A stretch of 64,000 nucleotides of DNA. It comes from Ooceraea biroi (Eukaryota; Arthropoda; Insecta; Hymenoptera; Formicidae). The position numbers and the translations under genes were made by a program. Positions 12,416 to 26,094 of the stretch are shown here, piece by piece; position 1 is the first letter of the stretch; the number at the start of each line of letters is the position of its first letter. The stretch spans positions 12,163,945-12,227,944 of the forward strand of contig NC_039508.1 in the NCBI RefSeq assembly GCF_003672135.1, written 5' to 3'. Under the pieces are notes generated by a model. It was not told the origin of the DNA. It worked only from the letters and a program-made list of their open reading frames with translations, and made no database searches.

Positions 12416-13042
12416 GGAAGAGACGGAGGAAGAGAGACGGACAGTGTCTCAGCGGTGTCGTTCGATTTCATTTCGTGAGAGTAGAGATGTACGATTCCGT
12501 GGCGTTTGGACAGGTCGAAATTAAAATTTTGTACAACTCGAAGATATCTTCGGTACGACCATTTTTTTCGTAATTTGCATTTTCAGGAAAACACTTGCGC
12601 AGTGTATCGCACTTGAGTAATTAAGTAAAGTAAACTTGAACTATTTGATAAGATAATTTGATCTGAATAATTTTTATGTAATTTTGCGAGAATTATGGTA
12701 CTTCGTTGAACCTGAACGCCACTCGTCCCTTTTTTCGTGCGGCCATGTCGTGCATTGATGTTGAAGAACGGTAAAGCACATTGTTGAGAATTATTGTCAA
12801 ATTGGCGATGTCGCGAGACGATATTCTTGGCAGTTGCAAAGAATGCCACCTCACGTTCACACTATAAGGAGGCCAGTGCCCTATCCACCGCGAGAAGATG
12901 CTGCGAGTGGAGCGTTTCCAGAGAGATATATCATGAAAAATGCACCTTCCAATGTGTCCAGGGTCGACACAGGATCCATAAGATCGACTCAATGGAGATT
13001 TGACTCGGTGACGCGGGTGAACGTCTAGGCAACAAGAAAGTA

Positions 13043-13059
13043 AGAGAGAGAGAGAGAGA
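13043..13059. repeat. Short (AG)n run
   Basis: Eight or so AG units in intron 1. Confidence 0.85.
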
Positions 13060-16000
13060 AGGTGCGGGTTTTATCCGCGTCGGTGACCGGATAAGATTGT
13101 TTGTCTGTACTGCGGATCACCGGCGAGATTCGTCGATTGTTCCACGGGGCACACCGCCGGGCTTTGCTTTTCCACCCCCTCCGGCGTCCCTTATCGGGCA
13201 AACAACGACCTTTCCGGCCAAATTGGTCGGTTCGACTCGGGAGTCGAGTAAAACGTGATTAATCGCTCGCCTCCTTTCGCGGGGATGTATCCGCCTTGCC
13301 AACCCTCCGGTGGTTATATAGCGATAAACGGATAACCGCGGTCCAGAACCCAATTGAGTCTCACTCCGATATAGGATATCCGCGCGCATTGCCTTCGATC
13401 TGGAGGAGGAAAAAAACGACACGAAGAAAAAGCAAAGGGAAGAAAGAGAGAGAGAGGAAACGAGAAAAGGGTACGTTCGTTAGGTGTTAGTTCGTTAAAC
13501 TGATTTCTCTCCCTCCGTCCTTGTCTCTCTTCTTGATCGCGAAACTTTGAGTTCTCACCTTGCGGTTGCATCTGTGGCGGTTTCCCTCCGAGCGTTTGCA
13601 CCTCTCGGCCAAGTAAGTTAACTGTCTAAGCATCGTAAGTTTTGGGATCAAGCGACTCGAGCGTCAAGCTGAAGTGATGATTCTGCCTACGGATATGACT
13701 GTTGTCTTTGTTTTATACGAAAATATATTTCCTTTTTTTCTATTTTCATTTACATAATTTTTTTTACCAAAGCGTTGCCAAAATTGCACTTATGAAATTG
13801 TAGATACTGACGGTTTTGTGAGAGAGAAGTGTCCCATCGGATTTTTAAGTGGTATTTCACGTAACCGAATTAGGATCGAACAGCCTCTAGGCATTACGCC
13901 ATAATTGCACTATATTTATTTTCCAAGGGTGACTTTCCGTCCAAATTTTCTGTACGTGCTCTTAGGGCGATTGGAGTTCCTAGTTTTATTGCTTTTAAAG
14001 AAGAAATATAATGGCAAAAGAAAGTAAGGTTTAACGCATTTAATCCTTTCTAAACGACGGAGCCCTTTGAAAAGCTACGACCGTATATTTCAAAGAATGG
14101 AAACGTACCACTTCCTTTAATTACTGCGGTTTTTTTTTGTACGTGAGCTGCTTGTGCTCTAGGAAAAGGAACGTCTAGTTGAAAATTGTTTTGCTACCTC
14201 AAAGCCATATCGTATTACTGAACGACATTATTGAACGCAGCTCTTAATTGTGAAGCGAATAAATTAATATAAATTATCTGATTCAGTTCATTCGATCCTG
14301 TTGCATTAATTATATTTATCACAATTTTTATATGTAAAAATAACCTCCTTTTAATATATCAAAATAGCTGAATAATTATCTTGAAACTTAATATGCTTAC
14401 AATTAACATCAAAGCAGAAAGATCAAGATAAAATAAACAATCTATAATTTACAACAGAAAACTCAACTCTTGACCTAATTCTCGATTCCACTACACCGTA
14501 CGTTTTTCATACAGATTTTGGACATTCAGAAAAGGCATTGTGGTGCGTGGCGAGTCATATATAGTGATATCGCACGTTAAAATTTTACAGAAGACGAAAC
14601 ACGGGAGCGGACGAGATGTATGCGTGTCGAGATATGAGGTAGCTTCTTTATCGTCGGCTTATCGACGTCCTGCGTCTCACACTGCGGCCTAAAAAGAAGG
14701 ACGAAGCTCTATCACGCAATCCCTCATCCTCGAGATGACGTTTATATTCCTGGAGGACTGCGCTCGCGCATATCGCTCTGAGAATTTTCCGTGCGGTTAT
14801 CTTGATCTTTTTTGATGTGCAAATTTCGATCGAGGGATCGCAGAACAGCTTTAAGACAAGACTAAAAGCGACTTTCGTTAATAAACATTTGATATTAGCA
14901 AATGTAGTATCTCTTTTGGTACTTAATTGCGAATTAAATACGTTAGCTTAATAATCGAATTACATATTTAAGTTCAATTAGAATTTAGTTCAGATAAATT
15001 GATTTTAACGAGTTAGAAGGAATTTTTCATTTTCGAATTAATTTTTAAGATAATTACAGGTAATTAAGCTTTTCATCAAATTCTGCAAAAAAAAAGACCG
15101 ATTTAGAATTAAGAGAATTTTTTATAAACAAAGAGTGCAACCATACACATAAGCTTTACACTAGCTTTATCACTTAAACGAGGGGGATGTCTGATTGCGC
15201 CCCGTATTTGACTGTGTCCCACTATCCGCTACAAGTTTACCCGTACTGTGACAACGTAGTGCATACACCACGAGGATGTTGCGCAAGTTCACACGAACGT
15301 TTGACCTCGTAGAACTTTCCCCCCGTACCTGGCAGCGGTATTCCATTAACTTCTGTCAACGCCAAGTACCACAGGCTGCTCGCCCGTGTTCCGAATGCGC
15401 TAATAAGTTAAAATCAAGCATTTAGGCTCGCCACGAGGATCTTCGATCTTTCCAAGTAATTTTAAACGAGCCCACGAGCGATAAAAATTATTATTTTAAC
15501 TGGCAATTGACTACCAATTAGAAATTGCAAAAACATAGAGGAATGATAAGGGTATTTTACTATCGTTTTATTTACATGATTCGTTATTCACAGTTCCTGC
15601 AATGCTCACTCATTTCAACCGAACTGTGTAAGAGGACCGTGATATGCGTTGGACCTTACATCGAGCTTTTCTCTCCGTGGAAGTGCCACGGACGGTTGCA
15701 CGCGCACACACCAGGACCGGGTCAGTGACGGGAGGTCGGGAGTTTCGATTTGATCGTATTGCATTGCGAGAGAGCGCGCGGTGCTGGGTTGCATCGCGTC
15801 GCTCGTGGCGAGATTCGAAAGTAGATCGAGAAGCGACGGGCCAGGCGTGCGACAGACAGGTAATGCATACAATCTCCCTTGTTGTCTGGCATCGGGTTGC
15901 TGTAGAAAGGGGATCGAAAGAGACGGAGGAGAGAGGACGAAAAGAGAGACAGAAAGGACAAAAGAGCGAGAGAGAAGAATAGTTTCTGGAACTAAGGGAG

Positions 16001-19000
16001 ACGCACGAAGGTAGAAAGGAGGACAAATGCGGTACCAAAGTAGGGAGAGGGAGAGAATGGAGGGTGAGGGAAAGAGAAGACGAGAGAGTGGGATCTGGAC
16101 AGAAGTCTGCAGGAGCTTTGAAAAGCACGGCAGCTACCGGAAGTCTTATAAACAATCCCAGGAGCGACGAGAACCGGGACCACCGAACTACCCCCGGTCT
16201 CGCGCAAAGAGGATCAATGGAGAACGGAATGCGTGTAAACAACGGGGCGGTATTACGTTTGTGTGCGCATACGTGTGCACGAGGGTATTCGTGGGGATGT
16301 GTATGCCCAGAGAGGGTGAGACGCTCGTGCACCCATGCTCGGTCGCGTGAGCACTCATACGTAAGCCGTGCGAGAAAGACCGCGCGGGATTGCAGCTCTC
16401 CGCAGAAACGCGACCGGCATTTCTCCGGACGTGTGCACTCGCATTAGTTCGGGATGGAAATCTGAGAATCACGAAAAACTCGGTTAGTAGCTTAGTTTCC
16501 CAGATAGTTACGCGCGTGAAAGAGCCCGGCGCTGATGAGAGTTATGTTCCAGTTACCGTGGGTGTTTCGTCCCGCATTCCTCTCACGATGATTGTGAAAT
16601 TTTCTAAGCTTTCACGCCGTCGCGCGCTGTTTCGTTAAAATAATCATTGCCTGTCAATGTCCGCGTGATACGGACGATGAAGGATGAAAATTGTTTAACC
16701 GCGAAAACTGGATTGACATGGACGGAAAATTAATGCAAGAAAGAAGCAGACTCAGATAAAATAATACGAAAGCTTCCAAATTTCCCTTAATAGAGAATTT
16801 CTCCAGATAATGTCTGCTGTTAGCGCAGCACGCCGTCTCGCTTTATATATCTTTCACTTTAGAATATATCTTTCGCTCTGATTTTCCAGCCAGTCTCTGC
16901 GATCCATGACTCGAGCTCCGCGAAACGTTCCCCATTCGTCCACATCGATCCGTCGTAGCCGGCTGATATCGCGGGGGCGCGCAGAAAATCGACGACAAAA
17001 GCGGCAACCTGTTCGCTCGACCTCGGTCATGGAAAATATACGCGGTCCGTGGCGAGGATATCCCGTTTGGAAAATCCTTTTCAGAATCGCGTCCGTCTGC
17101 CATTGCTATGTATGACGCACAGACAGCTCGTCGGGCGTACCCATCTTGCATTATGCATCCCGTCATAATGCAACCTTTGCGTGGCCGGGAGGAGGAGGGT
17201 TGAGAGGGCGTTGGGAGGGTGCGAATGCCAGATTCGCGAATTTCTTTTGCCTGTTTTGCGATATCCTTGCATCCACCGACCGACGATCCTTGCGATATCC
17301 CGCGCGCGCTGCGCGTATGTCTGCTTAACGCGTTTAAAGCCGTCTCGCGAGATACACTCGGCATTGCGTTCACGTGCGATCGGAGAAACGCCGTTTCCAC
17401 ATCGCTCGTTTTATGATTATGAAATTATATCGCGCGCCCGAGGATCGGCGCTGCGATTAAGCGTTCTCGAACGACGTTTGCTGTGAAGAAATTGTATATT
17501 CTGATCGCCTTCCTGCTTTCGAGAGATCAACCATTGTCGTTTGACTGTGATCATCTCACCTCTATATTACAGAATATTTGCAGAGTGTATTTTACGTAAA
17601 TCTCGTGGACAAAACTCGAAAGAGAGTGAGCTGTGTCAATGCTATTTGATTTCTGTAATTACTAACAATTTTCGATCGAGTTTGATAAACGAGTTTAACA
17701 ATACCACTATTTTCATCTGTCGTTTATTCAAACGCAGTCAATTTGTCAACAATTCAACAGATATTGTTTGCTGGATTTCACGCGAGAAAATATTGGCACT
17801 TAGCGTGAAAGAATGAATTTTATTTTCCGCTAACTAAGTTTCTGCGAAATCTAAAATAACAGAACAGATTCTACACGCGCCGTTATAAATGCAGTTCTGC
17901 GTTATTCGTTTCCTTTTATCTCGGCTTAAACAAGAACGCAAACGATGGTCCGTGCGGAGGCTTAAATGATTCTCCCACGCTGTATTTAGGCGGATAAGGG
18001 ATCTCTCATCGGGAGGAAAATGAGTGCCTCCCTCGAGAAAGTGAAACACAGTCCCGACCAGCAAGAAAATAATAACGGAATAATAGCGGGAGGGCATCGC
18101 GCCTTTGATGAGAATTTTATCGCGTTACGAACGAAGCACTCTCTTACAACGTCCGTTCCGTCCGAGCTTAAATATCGCTCTTATTAAAATCGACCAATCG
18201 CCGGCTTTTTTATTTATTCACTACACTGTTATTCACTGCGGTTAGGAAAAGTGCTTTTGCATAATTAAGATGCTCTCTCCGACTGCTTCCGAGCAGACAA
18301 TTTGAAGACATAAACTCACACTAAGGATTTTTAATCATACGTAAATCTTCACTGCTATTAATTCTCCTCATTTATATCGCGTTTAGCAGCTTTATTAAAA
18401 TTTCAATAGTCATTTAAGAGTTTCTAATGTAGAACAATTATGCATCTTTATTCGCTCATCATAAGGGTTTATAGACGTTGGTATCGAGCCGCCGGCATGC
18501 CAAAACTTGAGACGTTCGAGAAACTTTCGACGTAACGCAGAACTTCAATCACCCATTATGGGGAAATAGTACCGGCAAAAGGGAACGCGTTCATCAAGCG
18601 ACTTTAAGGAGGTATAATGTTACACGAGAATTTGCTAAAGTCAGGGTAGGCGGTGGCCAGGACGAAAATGCAAATTTTGTATTTGTGATTCGGCCTCGTG
18701 ATGTTAAATATTTATAATTACAAGAGCAAGAAAAATCCTTGTACTACGAACGGGTGACTCCACGAACGAAAAATATACCGTACACGAAAATGGGAATTTA
18801 AAATTAAAATCAACTATTTGCGCACGCTGATTTTGCCGATTTACACAGGTACAATCTCAAAAATGTTGCCACGCGCGCCATACGAATTTCTACATTTTAT
18901 TGACTCGCGCGCTGTGACGTACTTTTACTTTTAAAAACAAGCTGGTCACTGCTGGGCACGCGACGAGGTGGCTTTATTTTTCCCGGCATGATCAGGATCG

Positions 19001-20501
19001 TCGAAGCCAACCGAAACGAAGCTGCGTAAAACGGTGGATACACAAATATTACGTTACACGGAAAAATATCCCGCGGAGGTGTGCTAAAGCCGGACCAGAG
19101 GAGAAAAAAGTTATTTCGCCGCGACAGCCACGCGATCCCGCGGCATCTCGCTTTAAACCAATACGTGGCCGCGCTCGTGAAAACCCGGACGGAATCAATG
19201 AGACCGCGTTGTGGAAACGTCATGCAGAATTCTCAAAAAGGGCTCGGTGCCATAACAAGGAAAACAACCAACCGCAAATACAATACATTGAAATTTCAAC
19301 CGCTCCCGTGCGTAAACGTGCTTCCACCGATCAAAAAATAAAACAACGAACTCGTAGAAATTTTACCAAAAATAGTTGGGTCCTGTTTGTTCACTCGATA
19401 ATGGCCATATCCAATTCAACCATCATATGGTAAACTCCCTATATACATCCCTATATACATATGTACAAGTTGACACGAGGCAATGGGCATGAATTTCGCG
19501 TGCGAGATTACCTCTCAACGTCAAGCCATTTTTGTGGCCTCCATCAACAACAATGTTATAAAATTCACGCAATAATCATTAAACGCTTCGATGCATGCAC
19601 CTGTACTTCTCCCGAATTTACAGCGTATGGACTTTAGCAGCGGCAACTCCCAGAGACGTCGACAAACAGGAAAAGAGAAAGAGAGAAAGGAAACACGAGC
19701 GGGCGACAAGCGTTTCGAAACGCGGCTCGGCTCGCGTGGAATAACTGAAGAGCGATTCCGCGGCAGAAGGGACGTAACGTATGTAACGCAATATGCACGG
19801 TGTCGTCTGTGCCCGGGCCATTTGTTCGGGCGCGAGGTTGCGCGAGCGGGCGCGCGCATTCGACGCGACTCGCGCTATCAAAAGAGCGGACGGGCTCTGC
19901 GCCGGCGTTGATAACGCCTCGCCGCCGTTCATATTTTACGCCGCGCTCATCAATAATTCATGCCGTGAATAATGCGTCGCTGTTTCGCGTTACTTTATAC
20001 CGGCTCTCCTTCCTTCCTTTTCCCTTCCCTCCCCACCTCGTATCTGCCCGCCCTCCCGCTCTGCGAGGGTGCGAGAGTTACCCAAGAGTTACCCTCGCGA
20101 CGAGGACGACGCCGGGGTGCGCGCCGTATCCGGTCGGGACACGCTTATCTCCAAGTTTTAGCCACCGAAACGGAGACACGCTTCGGTACACTCACTCGCG
20201 AGGAGCGACTACTCGTACGGCCAGTTCTTTATTCGGACTGCTCCCGAGGGAGGTTTCGGGGTCCGGGTGACGAGGGAGAGCGTATCGCATTTAGCTGGTT
20301 GCCTCCGGTTAACAGACTTCACATTCGTTCTTTTAATCTTTGTTTATCCGACACGACCGTGCGACTGAACGGCTCGTTTATTTTGTGAAATACAATACTG
20401 AGCGCATCGACGAAATTCTCGAATCAGAGGAATCTCTGAACACTTCACGAAAATAAATTAAATCGCACATAAACAATCCTTATTCAATGCTGTCCTAAAT
20501 A

Positions 20502-21279
20502 CAGGGTGAGGCACCTAAAACAGGCCACCTGAATATCTCGGCTGTTATTGGTGATAGAAAAAACTGTTAAACCAAACTTGCATGGTTTCGAGGGACACAT
20601 AATTTGTTCTAAATAATTTTTTATTAGGTGGACGCGTAGGTCATATGAAGGTCAACTTCGTTTTTTTAAATGGTATATGTTTTTTTACGTACCATCTAGT
20701 AGAGCGTTTGAAGATGCGCACATTGATCTACGGGTCAAAATCATTTAAGGTCACTGAAAGCCAACTGCAAGGGAAAATAATGCACTTTATATTGCATAGA
20801 GTTCTCTGCTATTAAAAATACTGTAAACTCAGAAATGAAAAAGTTCTAGCTCTTAGAAATTTTTTCTTTTCCGAGAAGTTCTGAGTTGATGATATCATTA
20901 TTTTTTATATTGTCTAGAGTCCTCTGCTATTGAAAATACCGTAAATTCAGAAATGAAAAAGTTCTAACCCTTAGAAATTTTTTCTTTTCCGAGAAGGTCT
21001 GAGTCTTAGAAATTGTAGCCTTCAGTGACCTTGAATGATTTTGACCCGTGTATCAATGTGCGCATCTCCAAACGCTCTACTAGATAGTACGTAAAAAAAC
21101 ATATACCATTTAAAAAGACAAAGTTGACCTTCATATGACCTCTACGCGTCCACCTAATAAAAAATTATTTAGAACAAATTATGTGTCCCTCGAAACCATG
21201 CAAGTTTGGTTTAACAGTTTTTTCTATCACCAATAACAGCCGAGATATTCAGGTGGCCTGTTTTAGGTGCCTCACCCTG
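20502..21279. mobile_element. 778-bp TA-flanked fold-back element with tandem repeat core
   Basis: The arms at 20502-20758 and 21021-21279 are nearly perfect inverted copies of about 258 bases, starting CAGGGTGAGGCACC. TA flanks each end (20500-20501 and 21280-21281). The core contains two direct copies of a roughly 100-base unit (20789-20890 and 20907-21004) with the shared word CAGAAATGAAAAAGTTCTA. No transposase is encoded, so it is a non-autonomous element, probably mobilised by a Tc1/mariner-type transposase given TA and the CAGGGTG end. Confidence 0.85.
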
Positions 21280-22853
21280 TATATTTTTACAAAGCATTGG
21301 CGTTAGAACTCGGTCAGTTAAAAGGTATTATGTGTAAATGTACATTACACATGTGCCTTTCTTGATTTTTATTATCAAGTATCTTTGACACTCGTGTGAG
21401 ATTATTAGCATTATGAGGACAAACTGGAAATTCGCCTCTTGTTCCATGGAAAATTCATTTACTTGCGCGTAGCTATCCAGCTCCGTGGAAAAGAACATTT
21501 CAAAAAATACATTGCATGTGCCATTGTTATTACTGTTCAGGTATTTCTACGTCCCAGCGAGAACGCAGTTCTCGCAAAGACAATACTCATTCCGGCACAT
21601 TCCGGACCGCCGCTCTCTCGCAAGAACCGTGAACGCGTGCGGTTTGCTTTAACCTTTGCAATAGCGTTCGCTTGGTCACGTCATCGTTCGTACAGTGAAA
21701 AATGGCGCGTTTTGTCTGCATTCTCCCACTGTCCCCATTTTCCGGGCGACCACGTTCATCGCGACTCTTTTGTCTTTCGCTTCATTTCGTAAAATGGTAG
21801 CACGTGGCTTCTAAATGCTTGTTCTTTCGTTTCAGATATTAACTCGGTAACGAGTATTAACCCGGCGCCACGTATATAACGCACGTGTGTGGAACTTCAC
21901 TTCCTATTTTGTACGAACACACGCATAAAACTAGCTGATAAAACACAGCGTTCTTTCGATTGCGGTATCTCGCGTTCAAGATACGAGTTAATGGATAGGT
22001 GAAATGTTATACATAATTTGTTTTGTATTATTATTTTAATAACATGGTGAAATTAGACTTGCTATCGGTTTTCCCTGAAATAAATTGTCACAAATAAATA
22101 CAATCGCGGAAAAAATTTATATTACAGAAAGACTCGTTGATCAAAAATGAACGATCCAACTCCGGCTTTTCACCCTTATTTTTTATAGCTTTTTAGGCCA
22201 AAAAAGCACGCGCAATTTTGAATTTTTTCCTAAGTAAACGTATCCCCGCTCGCGTCGAAATGTTTCCTGCGGAAAATCGATGGGAACAATTTCTTGTAAC
22301 ATATTCGTCATCCGCTACTCCGCGGGACTGATTTGAATTCCCAGATCGATGAATAATGGATTTATGATTTATCCGCTTGTTACGTAACGCAAAAGATATG
22401 TACTTATCTTCCCGTATCGTGTCTCTTCTCTTACACCCTCTTTCTATTTCACAGTTTGAATTTCCTCTGATATCTCTGGCGAGATAATGCAAGAAGGAAA
22501 AGTTTCATATATTACGTTCGCAAGAGAAAAGTACTCTCTCAATGACTTGTTCAAATTTCGGTATTAACGTTACAGATCCATCGCGTAAATTGGACCGTTC
22601 TCGTATCATTCTTCTCGGCCGTGCGATATTTTAGAGGGAAGGACAAGCGGATGCTTCAGACGGATATTTTCGGCGATGGAACGGACTTATCGGCTATCCC
22701 TAAAACCCGAGAACGAGGGACGGTCGCTTAACCCTGCCTGATCGCGCTTCTCACGCGCTTTATCCTCTCTTCGCTTCTCTAAACCTCTCAAGCTGTCTTC
22801 GTGGAAGACATCTCACCGGAAATCCCCACAGCGCGATATCCGGCTTGCACACT

Positions 22854-22940
22854 GCAGAGAGAGAGAAGAGAAGAGAGCCAAGAGGAGAGCAAGAGAGAGA
22901 AAATCAGAGAGAGAGAGAGAGAGAAAAAGAGAGAGAGAAA
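22854..22940. repeat. GA-rich imperfect microsatellite
   Basis: GA repeats interrupted by AA, CC and TC steps, in intron 1 shortly before the TTAA-flanked element copy 1. They produce spurious Arg/Glu-rich and Ser/Leu-rich reading frames. Confidence 0.85.
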
Positions 22941-23431
22941 GCTCGGTTCCTCGATACGACTCGATGTTTCGTGTCAAATTAGCGAAAAAGTAGTGGCGTT
23001 TTGTCCCGCGGGAGAGACCGCTTCGCGCAACACGCTGCAATCGTGTAAGGGACGATGGGATTTAAGAGATATCCGGCAGCGGTCCCGGCGCTCCCTCGTA
23101 ATTCAAGTTCATATATTGGACGATTCCCTGTCGCGGATCAGCGCGACGTTTCCCGTGGGGGATGTACCCTTGCCAACTTGTACCGCGACGCTCTCTCGAT
23201 ACGATCGCGCAAAAAAATTGGATCGGGAACGATCGAAAGTTCCCGCAGTCGATCACGACGGAGGTAATTCAATGTTATTTTTGATTGACTGTCACGTACG
23301 TGAAGTTAGTGTTGGCTTTCTCTCACTAATTAAAGGATGATTCGACGAAGAACTGTGATTTGATGCGAATGATGTGCGACGGTCCTTTTTCTATCTTCTT
23401 CAAGAACGCGAGCGGCTAGTTACACATTTAA

Positions 23432-24150
23432 GGGGGGAGCCTGCTTTAGAACGTTGAAAATAAGGTATAATTTTACGAATTTTTTTTGGAGAAACTATAC
23501 AGCGGATCATTATAAAACTTTGATGCATTTATTAGTACATGTTTAAAGATAAAAAAATTATTTTTTGATTTGAATATATCGCCTGTAAAGGTCGTCCTGG
23601 AGGCATCTTAGTGCAGCCGGCATTGTAAATTGGTGAGCATTCTCCTGCCTCCAAATTTCATCCAAACTGAAAAATTGAAATATTTTCTCGTTATTTATGA
23701 ATTCCCATCGTGATGAACCTTTAATATTCATAAAAACATTAAGTTAAACAATTATTTTTGCATGAAAAAGTTCAAAAACTTTGCCTAAAAATCGTACTTT
23801 TGTGTTCTAAGCTCCACCATTTTGGCACTTTTCAACTTTTTTCTTCTCTCTTTGGTTCATCGACGATGGGAATTCATAAATAACGAGAACATGTTTCAAT
23901 TTTTCAGTTTAGACGAAATTTGGAGGCAGGAGAATGCTCACCAATTTGCAATGCCGGCGACGCGGCTGCACTAAGATTTCTCCAGGACGACCTCTACAAG
24001 CGATATATTCAAATAAAAAAATAATTTTTTTTATCTTTAAACATGTACTAATAAATGCACCAAAGTTTTATAATGATCCGCTGTATAGTTTCTCCAAAAA
24101 CAATTCGTAAAATATACCTTATTTTCAGCGTTCTAAAGCAGGCTCCCCCC
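23432..24150 (+). mobile_element. 719-bp piggyBac-like fold-back MITE, copy 1
   Basis: The element starts GGGGGGAGCCTGCTTTAG and ends with its inverse. TTAA stands directly outside both ends (23428-23431 and 24151-24154), the target site of piggyBac transposases. The arms (about 23432-23719 and 23854-24150) are inverted copies of nearly 290 bases around a roughly 134-base loop. No open frame resembles a transposase. A near-identical copy lies at 62071-62777 in the opposite orientation; the copies differ by small indels around the GCCGGCGACGCGGCTGCAC segment of the arms. Confidence 0.88.
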
Positions 24151-26094
24151 TTAATATGGATTATTTAGAGAATGGTGTACGTACGCTGCTCTCAGAGAAA
24201 TAATGTAACTTGCGTCTTTCTGAATTGAACTTTCTTCATGAGTCGTTTCACCAGGCTTTTATGCACATCAAAAATCATGCCTCGTTGAATCATTCTCAAA
24301 AGCGGATGGAAAAAGCGGATGCGTGCACAAGCGACGAGTGAAAATTTTATCTGATAGATTAATTACAGAGAGTTACGTCGGTATCCACCTTTGGAACGAC
24401 GCTTTAAAGGTACGCAACAGCCCTTCTTTTGCTCTCTGTGTCACGTAACCGTTGCGCAAAATTCGCGACTTTGCATTCAAAGCGGCAACGTAAGCGTACA
24501 GCCCGAATCGATTCACGAGGAGGACCTTGGAGCATTGAGGCGGCCCGTTTCCGCCGATCGGCGAGAATTCATCGATCTGCCATCCAGAGGCACAGAAAGA
24601 GAAAATTTAGACACATATACGTACGCGTGCTTGTGTTAGCCACACGCGAACCCGGAAGGCAGAATTTCATGTCACATGTCACGCTTCGCTAGAGAATATA
24701 TCGCCACAAGTGTAAGAAGCGCATCCCTCTCTCTAACTCGATATATCGGAAGGCAGGGAATGTCATCTCAAATGTTGAGAGCTCGTCGACGCCTACGGCT
24801 GTGCGACACGAAGGAAATCGAGAGTAAAACGAGAGAAAAAGAAAGGGAATAAGAATTTAATACTACGAAATAAGCCTCGTCTCAGGATAAAAAAACACAG
24901 TAAACAAGTATGCAAATAATAATTGATAAAACAACGAAAAGGTAATCGTTAAGATGAATAAAGTAAGATATGAAGAGCAAAAGTGACGACGTGCAGTCGA
25001 AATTCCGCGTCTGGATTTCGCACTTTATTTGAACCGCATTTATGAAACGTCCGCGTTCCTGAAAGAAGAAAATCGAGGTAAGAAGCAGCCTCGCGAGTTT
25101 CTCTCGAGAATGCAACGGGGAACTGCTTTCGAGTTTTCTCGATTCGTTTGCGAACGTATTACACCCGGTAAGAAGCACTTGATTCCGCTGTGTGTACCGT
25201 AGCAACCCCCTCGACAACTGGGGAAGGTATCGAAAACCGGGACGAGAGCCGAGACCTCATCAGCATCTCGGAGACGCAAGGAGGAGATCGCGAGTAGAAA
25301 ACAACGAAAGGGACCGATACGAAGAAGGCATGGCTCGATGGGGAGGACAGGCGAAAGGATTACGAACGAGAGAAGATAAGAACAGCAAGCTGGCAGACAG
25401 AAAAGTACATGGAAATAACGATAGTGCCGGGTGAATATACGTTACCGACGAAAAAACTGGTTGAACGTAGCTGACGCGGTAATATTACGAATCTGCGTAC
25501 CTAAATCAAAAGTATTTTTTTATAGGTGATGATTAAAATTGACTGGAATCAAATTCAATCAAAAATACGTGTCTCTTTTCAGACACATTATTAAGGATCT
25601 TCATGATTGCTGCATATCTCGGAGTTAATAAAATTACATGTTCCAGTTGAGCCTACTTTATAAATATTATTGTAAAATATTACCAATGTGATTCAGATAC
25701 ACGAGCCTCTTTTAAGTAATGTAATCAATAAAAGTTTAATGTCGCAAAATCATCGCAGAGCGATATTTGTGAACGCTGTTACTTCGCTCGCGCGCGTAAT
25801 TGCACTTTATTATTTTACGGAGACACGAATAATTTATTATCTTTCAGGCGTGTTTTTTTATCCCCCAGGAGTTTCGCATCGAGAATAGGTTCAGGAAAAT
25901 TTATATGTCACAGTCTGCACGCACGATCGAGTCTTACAATCCTCATCGCCATCTCCCTGACCCTCCTAAAAACCCTTCTCCTGCTTCTTCTTCTAAAAGC
26001 TACACGCAGAGAAATCTCTTTAATGCTCCACCTCGCCCGCTACGCCGATTACGTCTTTACGGTTATTTTTCTTTATGAGCGATCAAAGTAAATC

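Noticed and set aside
13200..13260. GGTTCGACTC resembling a tRNA B box
   Set aside because: No matching A box, acceptor stem or anticodon arm could be built around it on either strand.
15610..16332. 240-codon minus-strand open frame
   Set aside because: It is rich in Ser, Leu and Pro only because the + strand is purine-biased here. There is no domain, several overlapping frames on both strands are equally open, and it lies in intron 1.
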